From positions 415,001-479,000 of the forward strand of contig CAUYUJ010017660.1 of NCBI GenBank assembly GCA_963575745.1: a DNA stretch of 64,000 nt, in the 5' to 3' direction. Source of the stretch: Prorocentrum cordatum. Taxonomy: Eukaryota > Sar > Dinophyceae > Prorocentrales > Prorocentraceae. The position numbers and the translations under genes are program-made. This document shows positions 50,219-60,739 of this stretch, piece by piece (the first letter of the stretch is position 1; each line of letters begins with the position of its first letter). The notes beneath the pieces were generated by a model, which did no database searches, had not been told where the DNA came from, and saw only the letters and a list, made by a program, of their open reading frames with translations.

Positions 50219-50930
50219 AGTCGGCCGCCGGGCCCACCGCTCGAAAGGTTAGAACTTTATCGTTACACAAGTTCGCCTCGAGCGGTGGCTATCATATTCT
50301 CTTAGGCCTCTTCACTATTCCAGAAAAGTGGCCACGCGCACATCCTTGCGATACCCAGGGCAGCCTCCTAAGGGGCAACGCCGACGGGAGTGGCCAAATA
50401 CAGAATTCACATATGCAACTTTTCGTGTTTATCAACGCGATCTTGCGTCTGGCCAGACATTTGCTTTGATATTTAGACGTGTTTCTAAACGCGATCGTGT
50501 TCAGCAGCACGAACCTAGACTGCATTTTTGTATCGTTTACTCTTTAGACTTTGCTTACATTGCGTTGAGAATGATCTGATGCCCAGCTCTCGACAGAGAG
50601 CTGGTGGCAACACCTGCCCCGCTCTGGCGCGGCAGATTCTGATGTTGCTTTAACTGGCTCAGATCCTCTTTCTCCGCCCACCCGTGTCTCATTTTTCTCC
50701 GCCCTCGAATGCCGAAGCGTTTTTGGGGGGCGCACCGAGGGGGCACCAAAGCGTGCTTGGCGAAGAAATTGGGACCCTGGGTGTTCCTTCTTACCTCACT
50801 CTGCAGCTGAAGCTACACAGATCTTACGCTCAGCTGCCTGACAAATTGAGGGTTAGAGGAGTAAAAGGGTGACGGGATCTTTTCCTCTGTTCCCGAGTCC
50901 TACCCTTACGGGCGGGATTCGGACGGGGTG
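50219..50930 (+). other. 3' untranslated region of hybrid element
   Basis: Near-identical to 24837-25548. No gene seen. Confidence 0.5.
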
Positions 50931-51127
50931 TGTGAATAGAACCCGTGTAATACCTTCATATATACTCCTTATCCTCACCTTTCCTGCGCCTGGCCGTTTG
51001 GGCTCAGGTATTGGGGCAGATCGATCAGACCTTTGATCGTGCAGGAGGGAAAGACATCCATCTATCCCTCCTTCCCTCTACCAACGGATCAGGGGTTCTG
51101 TGCCCTTGTACTTCAACCCCATTCACA
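50931..51127 (+). repeat. right LTR of hybrid element (A type)
   Basis: 197 bp, identical to 25549-25745, and lacks the hairpin insert of this element's own left LTR. It is followed by GATTCCACC exactly as element A is. Confidence 0.97.
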
Positions 51128-51216
51128 GATTCCACCAGTTCGGTCATGGGGATCACAGAGGTTATAGAGGGGGTCGACGTCGACGGCAACGGCCGTCGAC
51201 GGTGGCGACGATGACT

Positions 51217-51811
51217 GAGTTCGGGGGTCTTGGTGGGTCCGCGAGGGTCTGGGGGCGTCTGGGGGGAAGCGGTCCGGGGGGTCCGGAGCAGTGCGGAGGG
51301 GATCGGGGGGATCGGGGGGGGTTTTGGAGGGATCGGGGGGGTCCGGGGGCCCCAGGGGGCCCGTGGAGGGAGTTTAGAGAGGTCCGGAAAGGTCGGGGGG
51401 GGGCTTCCAGGGGAACCAGTGGGGTCTGGGGGGGGTCAAGAGGGGTCCGGAGGGGTTCGGGGGGGCGTGGGGGAGTCCGTCGCCGTTGCCGCCGTCTTCG
51501 CATTCGCCGCCGCCGCCGACGCCGCCGACGGCGACGACGGCGACGCCGGCGGCGGCGCCGACGACGACGACGACGACGACGACGACCTCTGCGTCAGCGT
51601 CACCGTCAGCGTCAGCGTAAGCGTTGACGACGACGACGACGCCGGCAGCGACGACGACGCCGGCGGCGACGACGACGACGTCGCCGGCGAGGGGGGCGGT
51701 AGGAGGAGGACGAGGAGGAGGAGGAGGAGGAGGAGGAGGAGGAGGAGGAGGAGGCGGAGGCAAAGGCGGAGGAGGAGGAGGAGGAGGAGGAGGAGGAGGA
51801 GGAGGAGGAGG
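51217..51811. repeat. G-rich and triplet repeats, second copy
   Basis: Counterpart of 25835-26429, with no visible change in tract lengths. Confidence 0.85.
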
Positions 51812-52262
51812 TTGGGTTTGTGAAACCACGCACCTTGCACATACCCCTCACGTCCAACACGGCCCCAAACACCCAGCGCATTCCATGCGCTAGCAGCTAC
51901 ATGGCCACCTGCGCCCATGTTAGCCGACTTCAATGTGCACATAACCGACGCAGCATCACCAGGCATAGGCATCTCACTACCACCTAGACCGCGCACCAAG
52001 GAAGGCGACAACGCAGCACAAGTAAGACCACTCACGGCAGTTTGCGACCGTAGGTGCATCATCAGTACGACTGAACACAAACCAACACACGCGCTGACCA
52101 AGTAACGCAAGTACTTGATATTCAAATATCGCAACGACTAGATAGCCATCGCCAACGACTGGATACCATGCATCCAAGAGCTCTACATCGACTACCAGCA
52201 CGATTCAGGAGCAAAGGACGGAGTATTACTGCCGCGCGAATCGGGCGGTTGCTGCCCGTAGG
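51812..52262 (+). pseudogene. possible protein remnant, second copy
   Basis: Counterpart of 26430-26880, with the same two in-frame stop codons. No family recognised. Confidence 0.3.
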
Positions 52263-52361
52263 TGGGAGTGCACGCGCGTCCGCGTGAAAACGCAGTCGTA
52301 CCGCGCTGGGTTGAGCCACGATGCTTGCAGTTTTGGGTAAGACGCGCGCTCTTTCGCGCCG

Positions 52362-52999
52362 GCGTCAAAGAGGCGCCACGCCTGCCACGCCTTGCGAGCC
52401 TGCAAGGCGTCGCGCCCCCACCCCCAGCGCACCCCGTGTGCCGTCGAGGAAATGCCTCGCCTGCCACGCCCTGCGAGCCTGCAGCGCGTAGCGCCTTCAT
52501 ACCCAGCGCACCGCCTGTGCCGTCGAGGAAATGCCACGCCTGCCACGCCCTTCGAGCTTGCATCGCGTAGCGCTCCCACCCCCAGCGCACCCCCTTGTGG
52601 CGTCGAGGAAACGCCACGCCCGCCACATCCTTCGAGCCTGCAGCGCATAGCGCCCCCAGCGCCAACGCACCCCCTGCGGCGTCGAGGACATTCCACGCTT
52701 GCCACGCCTTGCAAGCCTGCAGCGCATGGCGCCCCCACCCCCAGCACACCCCCTGTGGCGTCGAGGAAATGCCAAGCGCACCTCCCTCGACGTCGAGGAC
52801 ACATCCTCCTTCCCAGATTTCCGACGGCATGATTTCCCGCCGCGCGTTCCACACCCTGCGAGCCATGAGCGCATAGCGCCCCCACTCCAGCGCACCCCGT
52901 CTGGCGTCGAGAATGTCGCACGCTTGCCATGCCCTGTGAGCCTGCAGCGCGTAGCACCCCCACCCCCAGCGCAACCCTTGTGGCGTCGAGGAAATGCAT
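52362..52999. repeat. 79-80-bp minisatellite, second copy
   Basis: Same unit number and the same enlarged unit as at 26980-27617. The array did not change length after the duplication. Confidence 0.85.
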
Positions 53000-53054
53000 G
53001 CCAGTGCCGTTCAGAGACCACCCCGCAGTACGTGCATCATTCCTGTCCAACCTG

Positions 53055-54620
53055 CGTGTGTGTGTGTGTGCGTGTTGTGTGTGTATGTGTGCTGTATGTA
53101 CGATGTGTGTAGCTGTGCTGCGCGCGCGTGTTATATGCATGCGCGTGCGACTGCATGTTCGTTTGCATGTGTGTGTGTGTTTTGTGATGCGCTGTATACT
53201 GTTTTGCGTATGAGCATGAGGTGTGTGATATTATATGGTAACGTGCGTACCGTGTATGTGGTGCATACGTTTTGGATGCATGAGCAGTGAACGCGCCAGG
53301 TGTGCGGCCGTATGTGTTTGAATGTCTGATTGTTTGACGTATACGAGCGATCAGAAGTTTAACGCGCGCGCGGGTCTGATGTGCGTGTGCGAGCGAGATG
53401 GAGAGGGAAGAGGATGAGGAAAAGAAACGCGGGTGTATCTGATTGTCTGCTGCGCGCGCAAGTGCAAGTGGGAAGGAAAAGGGAAGGAGGGAGGTGAGGG
53501 AGACGCGGATGCGACGCGGCAGGGAAGAAAAGCACAACCCTACCAAACATGTGGGGAATAAGACATCCAGACTTGGGCCAAACTCCCTCCCCCCCCCTTA
53601 CCCCAGGCATCCCTGGTCATGACATCGTCCGGAACCCGTAACACGGTGACCGATTGTTGTGCCCATTTGCTGCAAATTGGTTGGGTACGTCGATGGGTGA
53701 CATCGTTTCGCTGTCACTGCGCGCGCGCTTTGGAAGTAGTAGGTCGTGTAGTGAAATAAGCAAATACAAACATGAAACCCTTACCTGTTCTTTCGACCCC
53801 CCGCCCACCACCACCAATTCCACGCTCCCCCATCCTTCCTTCTGAACCCTTCTTCCAATCCCTCTGCGCTCCATTTCCGCCCGACCTCACGCCCGACCCC
53901 TCTTGTTTCCTTTCGCGATATTGCATCCCCCGCCCCTCTTTCCCCCCTCGTCCTCATGAATCTGTTATCCAAGCTCGTCCGCGCCGTAACCTTCCGCCCA
54001 ACCCCCTGACACGTGCCCCGCGCGCGCCATCCACCGCCCGCGCCGCGCAAATAACTTTCATCCGATGTCCAATTCCAATTTTCAGCCGCTGTTCAACATG
54101 TGTTCAACCAAATGATCCATCCTGGAACGCATACAGAAGCACACTAAATCATCTCAGCGCTAACGTGTTTTGCGAACTGTGGTGGTTATTCTGCAGGCTT
54201 CGCCTCTCCACGGCCCCGCGACTGCTGCGCCTAGCCTCGTCTACGCTGTGTCGGATATGCAATAGATCTTGGCACAAGAAGGTGGAACACCATGATTGAT
54301 GGGTTTGCTCTGGACGGGATTCAAGAAGTGAGTGTATGTTCGGTACGCAGCTTTTCTCCCACCGTTTATAGATCCTTCCGTCGCCCGTGTGAGCTTCTGG
54401 GTTTAGTTGTTGTGCAGACCTCACCTTGGCACCATACAAGAGGGAGGGTGGTCATTCTGCAGGCTTCACGTCTGCACGACCCCGCGACTGCTGCGCCTCG
54501 CTTTGTTCTGCTGCGTGGGATATTCAACAGATCCTGGTGCTAGAGAATGAGGCGCCATGATTGGCCCTCCTCCTCTTTCTCCTCCTCCTCCTCCTCCTCC
54601 TCCTCCTCATCCTCGTCATC
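53055..54620. other. GT-rich, gene-free and duplicated segments, second copy
   Basis: Counterpart of 27671-29246: shortened GT runs, the gene-free part, the 118-bp duplication (at about 54181 and 54447) and the TCC repeat. Confidence 0.7.
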
Positions 54621-55512
54621 CTCTCCGCCGTCCTCGTGCTCGTCGCCGCCGCCGCCGCGTCCTCCCCGGCCCCTCGGCGAACGGCGCCGGTCAGGACCGT
54701 CTTCACTCCTTCGGCGGCGGCGGAGCCGCGGCGCCCCGCGGGGCGTGATCGCTGCGGCCCGCCGCGGCGCCCGCGGCGCCCGCGCGGTCTCGGGGAGACG
54801 TCCCAGCCCACGGCCTTCGACTCGGCGGCCCTCGGCGGCCCTCGGCCCGGCCGGGGACCCCGTGCGGACCGCTCGCGCTGCCGCCGCCCCCACGGCGCTC
54901 GTGTGGCGTTTCTGCACCCGCGCCGCCAGCAAAAAGAGGCAGGCGAGCGAGCGGAGGCCCGGCCGGAAGAGGTGCGCCAGGTTTCTTGCCGCATCGGCGC
55001 GTCGGCGGCCCTGGCGCGTGCGTTCCGGGTGGAGCGTTGAGCGCCGCCTGTTGCTTGGATCCGGCGGGCATGGAACGATCCGCGCTGTGCGAAGATCGCG
55101 ATCGTGTAGGGTTGAGCGGTCCACGCGGTGTCAAATACCGACGCCGACGTCATTGCGGCGTTCACCCTGTCGTAGTAGGAGTCAGCCCTGACGGTGGTTG
55201 ACCCTTCTGATTCACTCTGGCTGACCTTGGCTTGGGAGCCACGTGAGGCCAGCCCTCCTAGACCCCCCCCCGCCAGCCCAGGTTTTGAAAACTACTTTTT
55301 GGTAGGCCTGGGTTCGCGATTTTGCCCTGGCTGACCATGGCTAGCGCTAACCTGGGTCAGCCGGGCCCTCAGGGGGGCCGAGGGCAGCGCGAGGAGGAAA
55401 GAACTCGCACACGCAGGAGTGCACTCGCATTGATACAGGCAGGGGTCTGAGCCAGGGGCCTGGGCAATACCAGGAGGGGGAAGGGGGTTGATGGACAGGA
55501 GTGTGAATAGGG
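54621..55512. other. GC-rich spacer before the LINE, second copy
   Basis: Counterpart of 29247-30138. Nothing recognisable. Confidence 0.35.
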
Positions 55513-56532
55513 ATGGAGGGGCAAGAGGGGGAAGAGGAGGAGGCGGAGGTGGACGAGGAGGAGGAGGAGGAAGAAGAGGAGCAGGAGGAGGAGGAGGAGG
55601 AGGAGGAGGAGGAGGAGGAGGAGGAGGAGGGGGGGCCTCCTTTCCCAGACATTGCATCCACGTGTTACCCGAGGCCATCATCTGCATCATTGTGCTCGTC
55701 CCGCAACGGAAAGAGTGGAGGGAAGGGTCGCGGTGGCAAGAGTCTTGGGCCTAATGGAGCAGCCCTTGCTGGCCGCACCACCCTCACGCTCACGCCTGAC
55801 ACGATCGCAGCCTACGCAGCCATGGCCATGGAATCATACGATGTCATCATGGAGGAACTTTCCAGGAACAGCAGGGACAAGGTCGAGCTGGCACGTCGCA
55901 AAGCAGCTGCTGGTGTCTTGGGCTCTGGGGCTCGGAAGCTCCCTCTCGCAGTTGATCAGACTTCGTTTGCCGTGGCCGACGCCAGTGCCAAGCGGGAACG
56001 GCTCCTGGAGAACTCTCGCAAGGCCTTGGAGGCGTTGGAAGAATCTGAGCGCACCCTTGCCCGGCGCAAGAGTGAGTTCGAAGAGGCCAAGAAACAGGCG
56101 GCAAAGCTCGACTCTGGCACGACGGCGGACGCGACGATTCGCACAGTCAAAGAGAAGGTCGCGGGCATCACCACGGAGGGCACGGCGGGAGCTGAGGTTC
56201 TGGCCATTCTCTCCACTCTCCTCGACGAGCTTGCGGCAGCTGCTTCGCAGCCTCCAGTTGCGCCTGAGCCAACGCCTTCCGAGCCTTCTCCTGAAGGCCA
56301 AGGCGCTGGCGCTGGGGCAGCAGGCGCAGGAGACACCACCATGGGAGGTCAAGATGCCGACGACGACTTCGACGCGTTCATGGCAGGCGACGACCCTGGC
56401 GGGCCCCTGGGCAGCACCAGCGACGAGAACGAGACGGAAACAACAAAAAAAAACACAAACAAAAAAACAGGAGGCGCTCGACACCCTCGGGGCGGCCAAG
56501 CGCTCCAAGACCGCGAGCGGGCAACCAGCTAA
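55513..56532 (+). pseudogene. LINE first frame, second copy
   Basis: Same coiled-coil protein as at 30139, but one extra A in the A-rich run near 56445 shifts the frame and ends it at TAA 56530. Comparing the two copies shows that the A-run is where length errors accumulate. The poly-Glu start is again a GGA repeat. The protein-like part is residues 100-310. Confidence 0.5.
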
Positions 56533-56580
56533 GCGCGGCCATCGGCGGCAAACTTTCGCCTCTGCTGCCCAGGCGGGCAG

Positions 56581-57944
56581 GTGCTCGGGCCTCGCCGTCG
56601 ACAGCAACGCGTGGGCCTGTTTCGCTCAGCTTCTGGGCACGGCCGCAGTCCGGTGCCGCGACTTGCCGTCCAGGAGACGCATCTCGACAGCCGGCGAGCG
56701 CGTGACGTTCAAGGGCAGTTTCGGTGGCCTGGGTGGGTCACCGAAGCAGCGCCGGCCATCGATGCTGGCCCAGGTCGCATGGGCAGCGACGGGCTCGTCC
56801 AGATAGCGCCTCAACATCTCGGGCCTGGACCGTTCGAGCTGCTCGGCAAGCCGTCAGTGCAGGTGCAGGGCCGAGCAAGAATCTTCCGCTTCAACGGCGT
56901 CTGCAGAGGCGGCATTGCGCGGGTCACTTGCGTCTGGAGGCCAACGTCGGGCTCGACAGAAGCAACGCTGATGCGCTCCGCGAGGCCCCCAGGGCCCTGC
57001 AGGCCGCCGACGGGCCTTTCGTTGTCTGCGGCGATTTCAACGTGGAGCCGCCAGTCCTTGCCGAGTCGGGCTGGCTGGAAGCGGCCCGATCAGCGGCCGC
57101 GGCCCCGACGGAGCCCGCCCGCGGGCCCGCCGGCAGGATCGCCGATTTTCTCTTGGTCCCGAGGCTCTTCCGAGGCCCCAGGGCCGCCGTCGCCCGCGGC
57201 CTCTACCTCGGCCCGCGCCGCCCTGTTGCGCCCGAGCTGCTCGGGCCAGGCACGCGCCAGAACGTTGGTGTCGCGCGCTCGGCGAAGCGCCTGCTTCTGC
57301 CCAGGCCTCTGGCGCGCTGCTCCAGGGGCCGCTCGCCAGCCGGGAGATCGGCGCGCGACCAGCTCGAGCAGACCTTCGAGTTGGACAGCGCGTGGCAGAT
57401 CTCGGTCAAGCAAGCAGTGATCAACGTGGTCGACGCGCGCGGGCTCATTCGCGAGCTCGACAGCTATGTTGGGCGCGCTGATCGCCCTGGGCTCGCGGTC
57501 GCGTCTGCCGCGGCCCTGCCCCCGCCTGGGCTGCCGAGGGCCACGAGAGCGGCGACGCGGTGCCGGCCCATTGCCATCGGTCTGAGGGGTTCCGCGCAGA
57601 TCGACAAGCCTCCCTCCAGATTGGGGGCGCTGAAGGCCCACGAGCGACTGCCCAGCAAGCCGCCGCTTGACATTTCGGAGCTGCAGGGTGCGATCGGGGC
57701 GCTGGGCAGCGGCGCATCTGGGTTCGCGTTGCAGCAGCTAGGCATCTTGAGCGCCGCGTGCTTTGCCTGGTCAGAGGAGGTGGTCGAGCGCGATCTCGAT
57801 CGGGCTCGGAGGAACTACAGCGACTGGGTGCTCCACTCAGTGGCTACAGGCTCGGGCGGCATCCACGCTGTTGCCAGGATGGCGCAGTCGTGGGGGGAAG
57901 AGCCTGCCGAGGCTGAGGGCGAGGCTCCGCTCGCTGTCCAGTAG
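56581..57944 (+). pseudogene. LINE endonuclease, second copy
   Basis: Same QET and GDFN boxes as at 31206, with the same frameshift between them. Here the block GGCC near 57713 is absent, and the frame of 56724 stays open through GASGFALQQLGIL and CFAWSEEVVERDL to TAG 57942. That gives a better reading of the linker between endonuclease and reverse transcriptase than the first copy. Confidence 0.7.
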
Positions 57945-57986
57945 AGCCTGCAGGTCCTTGTCAACGAGTGGAGTGTCTACTGGGAC

Positions 57987-59010
57987 GTGGTCGCGCCCGA
58001 TGCCAGCCAGGTCGTCGCGCCCCCTACCGACGGGGCGAGACGGCCCGCCGTTCCGCGAGAGCCTGGGCCTGAGAGGCACCGTCTGCCCTGGCCTGAGGAC
58101 CTCGGAGAGAGCCTTGATAGGCCCACTGTGGATGAGTTGCGGAAAGTGGTCTCGTCCTTCAGGCCGCAGTCTGCGTTCACTGTTGACAGCACGCGGCCGA
58201 GTGAGTTCGATTTGTTGGATGATCAAGGCATTGGGGCTCTCATCAGTTTGCTGATGGCCATCGAGCAGCAGGCCGACTGGCCTAGTTTCATCGCCAAGAT
58301 GGTTTTCATTCCCATGGCTGGAGGCCTTCGGCTTATCGCGCTGCCGGCAGCGGTGGTCAGAGTCCACGGCAGGCTGTTGAGGCGGCCACTCATGCAGCAG
58401 TTGGAGAAGGCCAAGGACAGGCCGTTCTGGCGGGCTGGCTCGGGGCACCCATGTGACGGAGCGGCGCGGCAGCAGCGCGCTCGGTCAGAATGGGTTGCGA
58501 CGATGGCCGGCCTTCATCCAGATCAAGAGTGGGGATCAAGCCTCCTGCTATACCTGTGGAAGGCCTTCGTGCAGGTGTCCCGCGCCTGTCTTGTCCAAGC
58601 AGCGATCAAGTGTTGCTTCCCGCTGTGGTTGGCGAAGCCCCGGATTTCGCTGTGTCGCGCGCCCCGGGTCCTTCGCCGTGACGGCCGTTGTCTCAGGAGT
58701 TGCCGGCGTTTCAAATTGCCCTGGCTGGAGACGATTTCGCCGAGGGCCCCATGAAGCTCGTGCTGCTGCGGCCGCTCGACGAGATGGTCGCCAGGTTTGG
58801 TGCAGTTGCCCCGGCCATAGCGGCTGGCGACCTGGTGCTCCAGCTTTGGGGCGGCGCAATAATGGTTGGGGGCGACCTCGCGGGGGCCGCGCGCGTCCGC
58901 CCCCGCGGGCCAGCTGAGGCGCGCCGAGCTCAATATCGCAGCAAAGAAGCCAAGAACCTTGGGAAACACAACTGGCTTGCGACACGATTTCCAGGCGTCT
59001 ACTCAAGGTC
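57987..59010 (+). pseudogene. LINE reverse transcriptase, second copy, cut off by LTR
   Basis: Same as 32616-33639 with one change (ALIGLL to ALISLL). FIPMAGGLRLIAL box present, catalytic Asp pair disrupted. It is interrupted at the same base by the B-type LTR of the third element. Confidence 0.7.
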
Positions 59011-59228
59011 TGTGAATAGAACCCGTGTAATACCCTCATATAGTACTCCTTATCCTCACCTCTCCTGCGCCTGGCCGTTTGGGCTCAGGTATTGGGACTT
59101 CCCAAGTGCGCTTGGGACTGATCGATCATACCGTTGATCGTGCAGGAGGGAAAGACATCCATCTATCCCTCCTTCCCTCTACCAGCGGATCAGGGGTTCT
59201 GTACCCTTGTACTTCAACCCCATTCACA
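59011..59228 (+). repeat. left LTR of third element (B type)
   Basis: 218 bp, no difference from 33640-33857 seen by eye. The hairpin insert is at 59101-59116. Confidence 0.97.
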
Positions 59229-59293
59229 GGTGATCAGCCCTTTAAAGCTCACCGTTCATCGAACCCCGCGTCGCGACCTCGCACGCGGCCTCA

Positions 59294-60739
59294 ATGGAAC
59301 CCAAGCGGCGCATGCGCCGTAAGGGGTCCATCGGGGCCTCGCGTCCGAGCTCTCCGACGGCGCGACGGCTCGGTGATGAGTTGGAGAGCCTTAGTGCGGA
59401 CTGTGTTGGTGCCCCAGGTACCCCCCTCCCCCCCCCCCCCAGCTCCGACGGACCCGAGGCGCGGCTAGCTGCTGAACTTCACCGCAGCGCCGCCCGCGGG
59501 GGGACAGGAGAAGGAGTAGGAACAGGTAGGAAGGAGTTTCACACGCCTACCTTCGATCCTCCATCTCCTCCTCAGTCGGGAGCAATCCCAACTGCGTCAG
59601 GCGAAAGCCTCACTGGTCCTGATACTCCAGGGCGCTTTCGCGCTAACCGCCGATGGACCTCAGGTGCTGGTGCCCCCAGCCCTGCGACCGTTCCTGTTGC
59701 GGAGCACGTAGCCACCTTCGAGGAACTCAGTAGACCAGTGGCGGCACAGCCGCATACGCAGTATCCCAAGGTATCATCGGATGAGACACCACACACATGG
59801 TCCGAGTCGCAGCTCGTCCGCGCGCAACCGTCGTGGGGCCCCGGGCCCATGCGGCGAGAGTAGGTCGAGCCCGCGTACAGCCTCCCAGAGGCCAGCGCTC
59901 CTCGCGAGAGGGGGCAGAGGGAAGCCTATGCTCCCCACCTCTCCATCTCAGACGACCAGCTGGCGGAAACGTCCGCCGCAGGTGAAATAGCTGAGCTCAG
60001 AGACCAGGTCGAAACCTTCGTGTCCAGGCAATACTCTGGACTACTGCAGAGCGTTCAGACGAACGCTGTCAATACTGCAGCCATACGCCAAGATCTTGAC
60101 GGCGCCTTAGGGATCATCGATTCCAGGATCGCCGAAGATCGACGCATCATAGGTGAACTGCAGCACCAGGTTGATCGTGAGGTGTCACACTCAGGTGAAC
60201 GAGCGGCGATGGTCGAGAACCTGCGCAACTACCTCGCGCAGATGGAGCGACAGCTTGTGCTCGTACGCGACACAGGCGTTTCAGCAGTCAGGATCTTACA
60301 CGATGAGATCCACGACCAGCTCCGCAACCGACCAACACCAGCCGAGGCCACCGACCTTGGCGACGTTCAGTCTCAGATCAATGATCTTCGATCCCACATA
60401 GACCACACTACGGCGACGCTTCGCAACGAAGCACACACCAACTCGTCGAACCTGATCGACATGTTGCAGCGTACTGAGAGAGTCATCACTCAAAGGCTTG
60501 ATGCGACCAACGCTGTCGTGCAGCCACTCGCTAACCGGATCTCTGACATCGAGCAGCGTTTTCCTGGTGTACAGGACGCCCTGGCAGAGTTGCGTGTCGG
60601 ACGAGCCCAGACTGGCCAGCTGGATTCCCCTCCCACGGTTTACGATTTCGCCCGCCTCACTGACAGGTTGCAGGAGGTTGAGAAGGCGGCGGACCACACG
60701 CAGTTGGAGCTCTCCCAGGTTATTCGTGAGAGATACTGA
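59294..60739 (+). pseudogene. gag N-terminal half of third element
   Basis: MEPKRRM start at 59294. Here the C-run is C6-T-C13, which restores the frame from the start Met through SSDGPEARL to a TAG at 59861; the other two copies are out of frame at this point. A one-base deletion at about 59894 (GGCCAGCGC, GGCCAAGCGC in the hybrid) adds another break. The coiled coil resumes in the frame of 60020-60739 and ends at the same GA loss as in the hybrid. Confidence 0.75.

Larger units (their letters stand above)
33640..51127 (+). mobile_element. hybrid element B/A, 17.5 kb
   Basis: Left LTR 218 bp (B type), right LTR 197 bp (A type), unmatched flanks AGGTC/GATTC. From 33640 to 39042 it differs from element A by several per cent and nearly equals the third element. 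From about 39705 to 51127 it nearly equals element A. It is a recombinant between two elements inside the integrase gene. Confidence 0.9.
51128..59010. repeat. 7.9-kb spacer, second copy
   Basis: Copy of 25746-33639 with the same order of repeats, minisatellite and LINE. Length differs by 11 bp net. Confidence 0.95.

Noticed and set aside
33640-59010. Tandem units as a pure assembly duplication
   Set aside because: Units differ by scattered substitutions, microsatellite lengths and a 4-bp indel, and the LTR mismatch has a simple biological explanation. Long reads should still confirm it.
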